DNA of 64,000 nt from NCBI RefSeq assembly GCF_022606295.1, contig NZ_JAHHZS010000009.1, positions 62,001-126,000 on the forward strand, written 5' to 3'. Shown piece after piece: positions 8,508 through 16,648 of the stretch. Source of the DNA: Arthrobacter bambusae (GTDB lineage: Bacteria > Actinomycetota > Actinomycetes > Actinomycetales > Micrococcaceae). Each line of letters starts with the position of its first letter. Position 1 is the first letter of the stretch. The notes under the pieces are model-generated. The model saw only the letters and a program-made list of their open reading frames with translations. It had not been told where the DNA came from and searched no databases. Position numbers and translations under genes: made by a program.

Positions 8508-8999
8508 ATGAGTGAACCAATCGTGATCCTTACCGAAGAGCCTCTCGGCCCGGACGACCGCGTCAATATTGCCAAGCTGATCGACGGCGGAGACTCGCCC
8601 CTGGTGGTGTTGGTGCCGTCGAACACGGAACGGCACTTGTTGGTCGACTTCCTCGAGAACCTCTCACTGCTTGACGTAGCCAAGGCATTCCGGGACCTGA
8701 TCGCGGAGGCACCGGATCCCCAGTCGGAGCGGGCACAGGCTGCGGAGACCTTGTCGGCTTCCCTCGTCGCCTTGGATGGGCTGGGTGGCGGCGTCACGGG
8801 TGAAATCGTCGACGGCGGTGCCGTGGCGGGCTTGGTGTCCAAGGTCAAGGCACTCAACGCGGCACAGGCCGTCGTGGTCACCCGCCCGCACGCGATTGCC
8901 GATACCTTCCACACGGACTGGGCGAACAAAGCCCAGGACCAGTTGGGGCTGCCCGTGCTTCATCTCTATGCCGGCTCGGGATTTATCGGCGACTCGTGA
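8508..8999 (+). CDS. Conserved hypothetical protein
   Basis: This 163-residue soluble protein has alternating hydrophobic and charged blocks, with no membrane segment, signal peptide or cysteine cluster. I do not recognise a family. Strands such as PLVVLVPS and AVVVTRPHAIADTFHTDWANKA suggest a Rossmann-like or flavodoxin-like alpha/beta fold, but that is inference. It lies 14 bp upstream of msrB on the same strand, so the two are probably co-transcribed, and its promoter must lie in the 141 bp shared with the divergent hydrolase. ATG 8508 was chosen as the first good start after the hydrolase promoter region. Confidence 0.75.
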   Translation: MSEPIVILTEEPLGPDDRVNIAKLIDGGDSPLVVLVPSNTERHLLVDFLENLSLLDVAKAFRDLIAEAPDPQSERAQAAETLSASLVALDGLGGGVTGEIVDGGAVAGLVSKVKALNAAQAVVVTRPHAIADTFHTDWANKAQDQLGLPVLHLYAGSGFIGDS

Positions 9000-9013
9000 A
9001 CGTTGGAGAGAGC

Positions 9014-9505
9014 ATGAGCACTGCAGACAACAGGAAATATTTCCAAGCAGCGGACCCCTTGGCCGGGGTTCCCCACCAGGACGTCCCGAAGGACGGGCAA
9101 TGCGTGGAGAAAACGGACGCGGAGTGGCGCGAGGAACTTACCCCTGAGGAGTTCAGGGTCCTCCGCCAGGCCGGAACGGAACGCCCTTACACCGGTGAGT
9201 ACTGGGACACCCATACAGCGGGCGTGTACCAATGCAGGGCGTGCGGCGCAGAGCTATTCACCAGCAATGAGAAATTCGATTCCCATTGCGGCTGGCCGTC
9301 CTTCTGGGCCCCGCTCGCGGAAGGCACTGTCCGGTACATCCATGACCGCACTTTGGGAATGGAACGGGTGGAGGTCCGTTGCGCCACGTGCGATTCGCAC
9401 CTGGGACACGTTTTCGAGGGCGAGGGCTACGGCACGCCGACTGACCAGCGGTATTGCATCAACTCCGTTTCGCTCAAGCTCGTCGAATCCCCGGCAGGGC
9501 AGTAA
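9014..9505 (+). CDS. msrB: Peptide-methionine (R)-S-oxide reductase MsrB
   Basis: All signatures of zinc-containing MsrB are present in 163 residues: zinc ligands Cys74/Cys77 (CRAC) and Cys123/Cys126 (CATC), the HCGWPSFW loop, SHLGHVF, and the catalytic Cys148 in RYCINS. The enzyme reduces the R-epimer of methionine sulfoxide in oxidised proteins. ATG 9014 follows GGAGAG at 9005-9010. A GTG 18 bp upstream in the same frame would overlap the previous gene and is less likely. Confidence 0.95.
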   Translation: MSTADNRKYFQAADPLAGVPHQDVPKDGQCVEKTDAEWREELTPEEFRVLRQAGTERPYTGEYWDTHTAGVYQCRACGAELFTSNEKFDSHCGWPSFWAPLAEGTVRYIHDRTLGMERVEVRCATCDSHLGHVFEGEGYGTPTDQRYCINSVSLKLVESPAGQ

Positions 9506-9541
9506 ATCCGGACCCCGGCTCCGGACACAAACGACAAGCTA

Positions 9542-9595
9542 CCGGCGGTCCCCCGCGGCCAGCCCTCCCCGGGCTGGATCTTCCGGGGCCGCCGG
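9542..9595 (+). terminator. Nested hairpin after msrB
   Basis: CCGGCGG plus CCCC on the left pairs with GGGG plus CCGCCGG on the right, enclosing a second hairpin CCAGCCC/GGGCTGG. There is no T-tract. It probably ends the msrB transcript and insulates the DUF6421 operon. Confidence 0.5.
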
Positions 9596-9706
9596 AACCA
9601 CTTGCACAAGAGTTTCTTATGCTCGCGCCGCTTTTGAATTAGCTACTCTGACTGCTTGCTACGCTCACCTCAGAACAATGATTCTTGAGGAAAGGCACCG
9701 TCGACG

Positions 9707-11077
9707 ATGACCACCACCGTTACCACCACCCGTCCGCGCATCACGTCGGACAACCGGGACTGGATCTCCCTGAAGGCCGCAGCCACCGCGCTGCAGACAT
9801 TCCAAAGCCAGGACGGTTCAATCCAGGATTCCCTCCACCATGAGGCTGCCCGGGCCTACACAGCCACCATCATGGAGGCCATCACGGCCCTGGCTCCTGC
9901 GTTCCCGCACGACGCTGCCTATCTTGACCTCCTGCTGGAAGATTTCGGCCGCTGGGCCCACGCCGGCTTCGGAGTCCCGGACTTCCTCGACTCGCTCCTG
10001 GCGTTCCAGCCGCAGGAACACCGTGAAGACGGGCTCCAGCACCTCGTGGTATTCCCCATGTACACCCAGAACGGCAGCACGAGCCGGCTCGTGGAAGCCG
10101 TCCTGCTCGAAGTGATCTGGCCCGAGTTCATCGGCGCGTTGGAGGCCGGAGACTACTCCAACAAGCTGTTCGTCCCCATCCGCTTCCTGGACTTCACTCC
10201 CGGCTACGACACCAATTCGGCCGTGCTCTTTCCCGAGACCGTCGCAGTGCGCGAAACGCCCGCCTTCACGTGGGGCGCCATCTTCGCCGACCGCGAGGCC
10301 GCACGCTTCCGCCGTGTCCTCAAAGCGGCCGCCGCAACCACCTCCCTTGAGCTGCCGGCGGATGCCGCCGAGCTCCTGGATGACCAGGAACTCACGCAGC
10401 GGACGTTCGTCATGTGGGACCTGATCCACGACCGCACCCACATGCGCGGCGACCTTCCCTTCGATCCGTTCATGATCAAGCAGCGGATGCCGTTCTTCCT
10501 CTACTCGCTCGAAGAGCTCCGCTGCGACCTGACAGCCTTCCGAGAATCCGTCCGGATCGAAAAGGACGAGGACGCTTCCCCCGACGCCCGGCGCCACGCG
10601 AAGCTCGTGCAGTACGCGGTCATCTTCGACCGCATCTTCCGGTTCGCCATCACCGGCAACCGGGTCCGCAATTACGACGGCCTGGGCGGCCAGCTCCTCT
10701 TCGCCTGGATGCACCAGCACCACGTCCTGCACTGGACCGACAGCAAGCTCAGCATCGACTGGGACGAGGCGGCCGACGTCGTCGTCGAACTCGGCGCCCG
10801 GATCGAAGAACTGTACTGGCGCTCCATCGACCGCCCCAAGGCCGCCCACTGGCTCGCAGCGTATAAGCTCATTTCCGGTACGGTCACTCCCCACCCGGCT
10901 TCGGTCTGGGCGAAGGGCCCAGAGGCACTGCCGCTCGACGGGCCGCCCCGCGGCCTCACCGACCAGGTCCTCGACGACGAATTCCCCCTGTCCATGTTCT
11001 ACGAAGCACTGGAGAAGAAAATGCGTCCGATCATCGAATCAACCACCGGTATCACCGGGCAGACCGCAGCCTCATGA
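9707..11077 (+). CDS. DUF6421 family protein
   Basis: This 456-residue soluble protein has no signal peptide or membrane segment. I recognise it as the uncharacterised actinobacterial family DUF6421. Possible metal ligands are clustered: HDRTHMRGD gives His241 and His245, LEELRCDL adds Glu269/Glu270, and MHQHHVLHW supplies His336, His338, His339 and His342. This spacing could form a metal centre, but no function is proven. The stop overlaps the start of the SDR gene in ATGA, so translation is coupled, and an aldolase-like gene follows 9 bp after the SDR. From memory, the three-gene set recurs in other actinobacteria, which argues for one pathway. Confidence 0.72.
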   Translation: MTTTVTTTRPRITSDNRDWISLKAAATALQTFQSQDGSIQDSLHHEAARAYTATIMEAITALAPAFPHDAAYLDLLLEDFGRWAHAGFGVPDFLDSLLAFQPQEHREDGLQHLVVFPMYTQNGSTSRLVEAVLLEVIWPEFIGALEAGDYSNKLFVPIRFLDFTPGYDTNSAVLFPETVAVRETPAFTWGAIFADREAARFRRVLKAAAATTSLELPADAAELLDDQELTQRTFVMWDLIHDRTHMRGDLPFDPFMIKQRMPFFLYSLEELRCDLTAFRESVRIEKDEDASPDARRHAKLVQYAVIFDRIFRFAITGNRVRNYDGLGGQLLFAWMHQHHVLHWTDSKLSIDWDEAADVVVELGARIEELYWRSIDRPKAAHWLAAYKLISGTVTPHPASVWAKGPEALPLDGPPRGLTDQVLDDEFPLSMFYEALEKKMRPIIESTTGITGQTAAS

Positions 11078-11805
11078 CGGGCGAACCGCTGACTGTCGTC
11101 GTCACGGGCGGCAGCAACTCCTCCGGCATCGCCGTGGCCCGCGCCTTCGCCCAGGCCGGGCACCGGGTCTTCACGATCGGCTCCAACGAGGCCCGCATCA
11201 AGGCCGCCGCGGCCGAGGCGGGCAACGACGTCACTCCCCTCGTGTGCGATCTTTCCCGGCTGGAGTCTGTGCGCGAACTCGCCGCGGAGATCCACCAGAG
11301 CACGGAAAGGGTCGACGGCGTCGTCCACCTGGTCGGTGGGTGGCGCGGCGCCAAGGGAATCGAAGACCAGCCGGACGAAGACTGGGCCGCGCTTGAGCAA
11401 AGCGCCATCACGACCCTGAGGAACGTCTCCAGGGTTTTCTACAAGGATCTCGCGTCCTCCCCCACGGGTCGTTTCGCCATGGTGAGTTCGACGGCGGTCG
11501 CCGCACCCACCGCGGGAGCCGCCACCTACGCGGCGGCCAAGGCTGCGGCGGAGACCTGGACCCTGGCCCTGGCCGACGGGTTCCGCCGCGATCAATCAGG
11601 CAACAAGGACGAACCTACGGAACAGCACAGTGCGGCCGTCGTCTTCGTGGTCAAGTCGCTCCTGGACGCGGCGATGCGGCGGGAACACCCGGAACGGAAA
11701 TTCCCCGGATACACGGACGTCGACGACTTGGCGGCGGCCGCCGTCGGGCTCTTCGACAAGCCGGCAGCGGAACTGAACGGACAGCGCCTCCTCCTGGCCA
11801 AATAG
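11074..11805 (+). CDS. Short-chain dehydrogenase/reductase of the DUF6421 operon
   Basis: This 243-residue SDR has the nucleotide-binding glycine motif TGGSNSSGIA at residues 11-20, in place of the usual TGxxxGxG, and YAAAK as the catalytic Tyr-Lys pair with an upstream serine in MVSS. A region after the active site (about residues 170-190) is rich in charged residues. Substrate and cofactor preference cannot be read. Its ATG overlaps the DUF6421 stop by four bases, and the aldolase-like gene begins 9 bp after its stop, so it works within that operon. Confidence 0.85.
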   Translation: MTGEPLTVVVTGGSNSSGIAVARAFAQAGHRVFTIGSNEARIKAAAAEAGNDVTPLVCDLSRLESVRELAAEIHQSTERVDGVVHLVGGWRGAKGIEDQPDEDWAALEQSAITTLRNVSRVFYKDLASSPTGRFAMVSSTAVAAPTAGAATYAAAKAAAETWTLALADGFRRDQSGNKDEPTEQHSAAVVFVVKSLLDAAMRREHPERKFPGYTDVDDLAAAAVGLFDKPAAELNGQRLLLAK

Positions 11806-11814
11806 ACTGAAAGC

Positions 11815-12927
11815 GTGAACGAACAAGTGACGAGCACTACAGAAGAATTCCCGGCTGCCTTCGATACGGAAGCCGGCGGGCGCCTCCACGATCCCTCCAT
11901 CCGCGGATTCGCCTCGGACAACTACTCAGGAGTCCACCCCGAAATCCTGGCGGCCCTCGCCGCAGCCAATGGCGGCCACCAGGTCTCTTACGGGGAGGAC
12001 CAATACACGGAACGGCTCCAGGAAGTCATGGAGCAACACTTCGGCGAGGGCATCGAATGCTTCCCCGTCTTCAACGGGACCGGCGCGAACGTGTTGTCCC
12101 TGCAATCACTGTTGCCGCGCTGGGGTGCCGTCATCTGCGCCTCTACCGCCCACATCAATATGGACGAGAACGGCGCGCCGGAGCGGATCGGCGGCATCAA
12201 GCTGCTCCAGGTCCCCACTGTGGATGGCAAGCTGACCCCCGGGTTGATCGACCGCGAAGCCTGGGGCTGGGGCGACGAGCACCGTGCGCAGCCGCTGGCG
12301 GTCTCCATCACGCAGACCACGGAGCTCGGCACGTGCTACACGCCGGAAGAGATCCGGGCGATCGCCGACCACATCCATGCCAAGGGCATGAAGCTGCACA
12401 TGGACGGCGCCCGGCTCGCCAATGCCGCCGCACACCTTGGGGTGCCCTTGCGGGCCTTCACCCGCGACGCCGGAGTGGACATTTTGTCTTTCGGCGGTAC
12501 CAAGAACGGGCTGCTGTTCGGCGAGGTTGTCGTTGCCCTGAATCCGGAGGCCGCCCACGGACTGAAGTTCCTGCGCAAGATGAACATGCAGCTTGCCTCC
12601 AAGATGCGCTTCATTTCGGTCCAGTTCATCGCGCTTCTTGAGTCCGGGCTGTGGCTTCGCTCTGCCGAACACGCCAATGCCATGGCCTCGCGGCTGCGTA
12701 CGGCCGTCGACTCCATCGAGGGTGTGGAGCCGACCCAGGCCACAGAGTCCAACGGCGTCTTCGCGGTCCTGCCCGCCGGCGTCGCTGATCGCCTCCGATC
12801 CTCCTTCAAGTTCTACGACTGGAACGAAGCGAACCGCGAGGTGCGCTGGATGTGCTCCTTCGACACCACGGAAGAGGACATCGATTCCTTCGTTGCCGCG
12901 ATCAAGCGCGAACTGGCGTCCGCATAG
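11815..12927 (+). CDS. Low-specificity L-threonine aldolase-like PLP enzyme (beta-eliminating lyase family)
   Basis: This 370-residue fold-type I PLP enzyme has the PLP lysine at Lys230 in SFGGTKNG, the cofactor aspartate and substrate arginine in HMDGARLAN (Asp197, Arg200) and the N-terminal SDNYSGVHP stretch typical of threonine aldolases. The family splits beta-hydroxy amino acids to glycine and an aldehyde. Operon context with an SDR and DUF6421 suggests a specialised substrate rather than housekeeping threonine breakdown, but that is inference. It starts with GTG at 11815, only 9 bp after the SDR stop. Confidence 0.87.
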   Translation: MNEQVTSTTEEFPAAFDTEAGGRLHDPSIRGFASDNYSGVHPEILAALAAANGGHQVSYGEDQYTERLQEVMEQHFGEGIECFPVFNGTGANVLSLQSLLPRWGAVICASTAHINMDENGAPERIGGIKLLQVPTVDGKLTPGLIDREAWGWGDEHRAQPLAVSITQTTELGTCYTPEEIRAIADHIHAKGMKLHMDGARLANAAAHLGVPLRAFTRDAGVDILSFGGTKNGLLFGEVVVALNPEAAHGLKFLRKMNMQLASKMRFISVQFIALLESGLWLRSAEHANAMASRLRTAVDSIEGVEPTQATESNGVFAVLPAGVADRLRSSFKFYDWNEANREVRWMCSFDTTEEDIDSFVAAIKRELASA

Positions 12928-12988
12928 GGCATGGGACGGGGCGGCGTGGCTTCAAGGTTTCGCCGCCCCTGACACATAATCTGCGAAG

Positions 12989-13654
12989 GTGAACGCACTC
13001 GCACAGGTTCCCGCGGATTTCTTGCATGCGTTGGGAACGCTACGAAAAGCAAAGTGCCGGAGCGAGCTGCGCCTCGCGGAAATCCCGGCGCCGTCCCGCC
13101 TGGCGCCCTTTGCCGTGGCCTTGGGCGCCGAGGTCTTCAGCCGGTCGGCGCGTCCCGGCCAGACTCCTGTCCATGGCCCCGCGGCCATGGCATTTTCCCG
13201 TGAGAACAACGCGGGATCCCCCGGCGCGGCCGATGACGAAGACGATGAGCTCGCAACAGGCAGGTTCATCCTGCTCCACGATCCCGACGGCTCGGCTGTG
13301 TGGGACGGGGAATTCAGGATCGTCACCTATATCCGGGCCCAGCTCGAAGCCGACATGGGCAACGATGCCATGCTCGGTTCCGTGGCCTGGACGTGGCTCG
13401 TGGACGCCCTGGAGAACCACTCAGCCCGGTACCGGGCCGCGGGAGGAACGGCCACGCGCATCCTGTCCGAGAGTTTCGGCACTTTGGCCGAAAGACCGGA
13501 AACCATCGACATCGAACTCCGTGCCTCATGGACACCTGCGTCTTCCGATGTCCAGGCCCATCTGGAGGCCTGGTGTGACATGGTCTGCACGTTCGCAGGG
13601 CTTCCTCCCCTGCCTCCCGGCGTCACGCCCCTGCCGAACCGGAGGCTCACATGA
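12989..13654 (+). CDS. DUF3000 domain-containing protein
   Basis: This 221-residue actinobacterial protein of unknown function is recognised by its N-terminal PADFLHALGTLR stretch and the core around TGRFILLHDPDGSAVWDGEFRI. The conserved block spans about residues 5-200, with a small acidic insertion (DDEDDE) near residue 82. No catalytic motif is evident. It starts with GTG at 12989. DUF3000 genes commonly precede RNase D, as here, where rnd follows after 68 bp; a functional link is possible but unproven. Confidence 0.85.
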   Translation: MNALAQVPADFLHALGTLRKAKCRSELRLAEIPAPSRLAPFAVALGAEVFSRSARPGQTPVHGPAAMAFSRENNAGSPGAADDEDDELATGRFILLHDPDGSAVWDGEFRIVTYIRAQLEADMGNDAMLGSVAWTWLVDALENHSARYRAAGGTATRILSESFGTLAERPETIDIELRASWTPASSDVQAHLEAWCDMVCTFAGLPPLPPGVTPLPNRRLT

Positions 13655-13722
13655 AGCCTGTGACAGTCTCTGGAAGCTGCGGCCGGACCGGCCAGGCACA
13701 GAGTCGGTAAACTGAAGGCACC

Positions 13723-15075
13723 ATGACCCCTGAAAACCTGGAACCCACCACGGCCGGCGCTCCGGCTGCTGATCCCACACCACACATCACGGTAGACGGC
13801 TTTGAAGGCCGGATACCCGAGATCATCGATCTGGATGCCCCGCGCGAGGGCGTGCCCCTTGTCATCGACACCCTCGCCGGCCTGGAGCGGTGCGCGGCCG
13901 CCATCGCCGCAGGATCCGGCCCCGCCGGGGTCGACGCCGAGCGGGCCTCCGGCTTCCGATACGGGCAGCGCGCCTTCCTGGTGCAGATCAGGCGCGACGG
14001 CGCAGGAACCTGGCTGATCGACCCCGAACCCTTCGATGACTTGAAAATCATCAACGAGGCGCTGCGCGGCGTCGAGTGGATCCTGCACGCCGCCACGCAG
14101 GATCTTCCGTGCCTGGCCGAGCTTGGCATGTGGCCCGACAAGCTCTTCGACACGGAACTCGCCGCGCGCCTCGCCGGACTGCCCCGCGTGGGCCTCGCAG
14201 CCGTCATCGAGCAGCTCCTCGGCTTCGGCCTCGCGAAGGAGCACTCGGCCGCCGACTGGTCCACCCGGCCCCTCCCCGAACCGTGGCTGCGGTACGCGGC
14301 CCTCGACGTCGAGGTGCTCGCCGAACTGCGTGAAGAACTCATCGAACTCCTGGAAACAGACGGCAAGCTCGAATTCGCCGAACAGGAATTCGCGGGCATC
14401 CTTGGAGCAGGCCTTCCGGTCCCGCGGGTGGACCCGTGGCGCAAGACTTCCGGGTTGCACCAGATCCGCGACCGCCGTCAATTGGCTGCCGTGCGTGAGC
14501 TTTGGTACGAACGGGATCAGCTCGCGCGCAAACGGGATGTTGCACCCAGCCGCCTCATTCCCGATTCCGCCCTGGTCGCCGCGGCCAAGGCCCTGCCGGC
14601 AACCGTTCCGCAACTCCTGGCCACCAAAGGCTTCCACGGGCGGGCCGCACAGCGCGAAGCACCACGCTGGCTGCGCTGCATCGCCGGCGCACGGAACACC
14701 GAGGACCTTCCGCCGCTGCACCTTCCAACCAACGCTCCCCCGCCGCCGCGTGTCTGGACAGACCGCGATCCCGACGCCGCGGCGCGCCTGGGCACTGCAC
14801 GGCCCCGGCTTCAGGAAGCGGCCGATGGGCTCAAGCTCCCCGTGGAGAACCTGCTCACCCCGGATTACATGAGGCGCGTGCTGTGGCGGCCGCCGTCGGA
14901 CATCACCGCGGAGTCCGTGTCGGAAGAGCTGCGCGCCCTCGGCGCCCGCGAGTGGCAAATCGCCATCACGGCGCCGATCCTCACCGAGGCGTCATTGAAT
15001 CCGCAACCGTTGCCGCCCAAGGAACCCAAAGAGCCGCGGAACCCGGCTTCCAAGGAACGAACCCCGGCCCCTTAG
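13723..15075 (+). CDS. rnd: Ribonuclease D (HRDC-domain 3'-5' exonuclease)
   Basis: The N-terminal DEDD exonuclease domain shows the three Exo motifs: VDAERASGFRYGQR (Asp-x-Glu), HAATQDLPCLAE, and YAALDVEVLAEL (Tyr-x3-Asp, DEDDy type). An HRDC nucleic-acid-binding domain follows (about residues 245-330), and the C-terminus ends in a Pro/Lys-rich tail. RNase D trims the 3' ends of tRNA precursors and other stable RNAs. The length of 450 residues is normal for the actinobacterial form, which is longer than that of Escherichia coli. It reads into a repeat-rich spacer ahead of fadA. Confidence 0.93.
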   Translation: MTPENLEPTTAGAPAADPTPHITVDGFEGRIPEIIDLDAPREGVPLVIDTLAGLERCAAAIAAGSGPAGVDAERASGFRYGQRAFLVQIRRDGAGTWLIDPEPFDDLKIINEALRGVEWILHAATQDLPCLAELGMWPDKLFDTELAARLAGLPRVGLAAVIEQLLGFGLAKEHSAADWSTRPLPEPWLRYAALDVEVLAELREELIELLETDGKLEFAEQEFAGILGAGLPVPRVDPWRKTSGLHQIRDRRQLAAVRELWYERDQLARKRDVAPSRLIPDSALVAAAKALPATVPQLLATKGFHGRAAQREAPRWLRCIAGARNTEDLPPLHLPTNAPPPPRVWTDRDPDAAARLGTARPRLQEAADGLKLPVENLLTPDYMRRVLWRPPSDITAESVSEELRALGAREWQIAITAPILTEASLNPQPLPPKEPKEPRNPASKERTPAP

Positions 15076-15094
15076 CGGAAGGTTCCGGCACCCC

Positions 15095-15262
15095 CCGGCG
15101 TCGCCCGCTCACAAACAAACCCTTCCGGCGCTCCCCCCGCTCACATACAAGCCTGTTTCCACGTCCATTCATGAGTGATGTGAGCGAGGGTCCGTCGGAA
15201 ACCCTTCATACGTGAGCGGGCGTCCGGCGGAAAGCCCCCATATGTGAGCGGGGGTCTCCTTG
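15095..15262. repeat. Cluster of five 32-bp-period repeats with an inversion
   Basis: Five degenerate units share a GCTCAC (or GTGAGC) core next to a short A/T step (ATATG or ACATACAA) and a TTCC/GGAAA arm. Two units point right, with cores at 15107 and 15139. Three point left, with cores at 15180, 15212 and 15244. Same-orientation units are exactly 32 bp apart and the inversion point is 41 bp wide. Left- and right-pointing units can pair into hairpins. There is no open frame across the region, and it separates rnd from the fadAB promoter. Confidence 0.75.
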
Positions 15263-15270
15263 CGCGCTAA

Positions 15271-15286
15271 GTTACCGGCGAGTAAC
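15271..15286. promoter_or_regulatory. Candidate TetR-type operator of fadAB
   Basis: GTTACCGGCGAGTAAC is an inverted repeat with arms GTTAC/GTAAC around six bases, 70 bp upstream of the fadA start. Size and symmetry fit a TetR-family regulator of fatty-acid genes. No such regulator gene is in the window, so the binding protein is unknown. Confidence 0.45.
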
Positions 15287-15355
15287 ATGGCCGTGAATGA
15301 GACCGGCTTCCCCTCTGCGGGGTGTCCGGCATCCATGTCTCAACGAGGAGCCACA

Positions 15356-16648
15356 ATGAGCCAAACCGGAAACAGCGCCACGCCGCGTACAGTCCGCGAC
15401 GTCGTCTTCGTGGACGGTGTCCGGACGCCGTTCGGCAAGGCCGGCGACAAGGGAATCTATGCGGGCACCCGTGCCGACGACCTCGTGGTCAAGTGCATCC
15501 GCGAACTGATGCGCCGCAACCCGAGCCTGCCCGCCGAGCGCGTCGACGAAGTGGCCATCGCCGCCACGACGCAGACCGGCGACCAGGGCTTGACCATCGG
15601 CCGCACCGCCGCCCTCCTGGCGGGCCTTCCCCGCAGCGTGCCCGGCTTTGCCATCGACCGCATGTGCGCAGGTGCAATGACCGCGGTCACGACGACGGCG
15701 AGCGGCATCGGTTTCGGCGCGTACGACGTCGTGATTGCGGGCGGTGTGGAGCACATGGGCAACCACCCGATGGGCGCCGGCGCGGATCCCAACCCCAGGT
15801 TCATGTCCGAGCGGATCGTGGACCCGGCCGCCCTGAACATGGGCAACACCGCCGAGAACCTGCACGACCGTTTCCCGTCGATCACCAAAGAGCGGACGGA
15901 CACGTACGCAGCGGCGTCGCAGGCAAAGCTTGCCACGGCTTACGGCAAGGGCCGGATCCAGCCCGATTTGGTCCCGGTCGCCACGATGAAGCCCGGACAG
16001 GGGTGGACAGTGAACACTGTCGACGAGCCGCCGCGCCCCGGCACCACGGTGGACGACCTCTCGGAGCTGCGCACCCCGTTCAGGGCCCACGGCCGGGTCA
16101 CCGCAGGCAACGCCGCCGGCTTGAACGACGGCGCGACGGCGGCAGTCCTGGCCTCCGCAGAGGCCGCTGAGGAGCTTGGCCTGTCCGTGAAGATGCGCCT
16201 GGTCTCCTATGCCTTCGCCGGCGTCGAACCCGAAGTCATGGGCATCGGACCGGTCCCGGCCACCGAGAAGGCCCTCAAGAATGCCGGACTCGGGATCGAA
16301 GACATCGGCCTCTTCGAGATCAACGAGGCCTTCGCCGTTCAGGTCCTGAGCTTCCTGGACCACTTCGGAATCGCCGACGACGACCCGCGCGTCAACCGCT
16401 ATGGCGGGGCGATCGCCGTCGGGCATCCCCTCGCGTCCTCCGGAGTGCGGCTCATGAACCAACTTGCCCGCCAGTTCGAGGAAGACCCGTCCGTCCGGTA
16501 CGGCATCACCACCATGTGCATCGGCCTGGGAATGGGCGCCACAGTAATCTGGGAGAACCCTCACCACCCGAGCTACAACAGCCACACCATCGACCACAGC
16601 GAGACCCGGAGCGCCGTCGACACCGAGAGCAAGGGAGCCGCAGCATGA
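15356..16648 (+). CDS. fadA: Acetyl-CoA C-acyltransferase (thiolase, FadA type)
   Basis: This 430-residue thiolase has the nucleophilic cysteine at Cys104 (IDRMCAGAM), the NEAFAV and GHPLASSG loops with the catalytic His, and the second active-site cysteine in CIGLGMG near the C-terminus. It performs the last step of beta-oxidation, cleaving 3-ketoacyl-CoA with CoA. ATG 15356 was chosen because GAGGAG (15345-15350) precedes it. An upstream in-frame extension to 15260 crosses the operator and is not thiolase-like. The stop overlaps the fadB start (ATGA), so the two subunits of the trifunctional system are translationally coupled. Confidence 0.94.
   Translation: MSQTGNSATPRTVRDVVFVDGVRTPFGKAGDKGIYAGTRADDLVVKCIRELMRRNPSLPAERVDEVAIAATTQTGDQGLTIGRTAALLAGLPRSVPGFAIDRMCAGAMTAVTTTASGIGFGAYDVVIAGGVEHMGNHPMGAGADPNPRFMSERIVDPAALNMGNTAENLHDRFPSITKERTDTYAAASQAKLATAYGKGRIQPDLVPVATMKPGQGWTVNTVDEPPRPGTTVDDLSELRTPFRAHGRVTAGNAAGLNDGATAAVLASAEAAEELGLSVKMRLVSYAFAGVEPEVMGIGPVPATEKALKNAGLGIEDIGLFEINEAFAVQVLSFLDHFGIADDDPRVNRYGGAIAVGHPLASSGVRLMNQLARQFEEDPSVRYGITTMCIGLGMGATVIWENPHHPSYNSHTIDHSETRSAVDTESKGAAA

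Noticed and set aside
13327-14958. Long minus-strand open frame opposite DUF3000 and RNase D
   Set aside because: Antisense shadow; the plus strand has the DEDD exonuclease motifs, and this frame shows none.
15095-15262. A CRISPR-like array upstream of fadA
   Set aside because: Repeats are degenerate, change orientation, and have no unique spacers of constant length; no cas gene is nearby.
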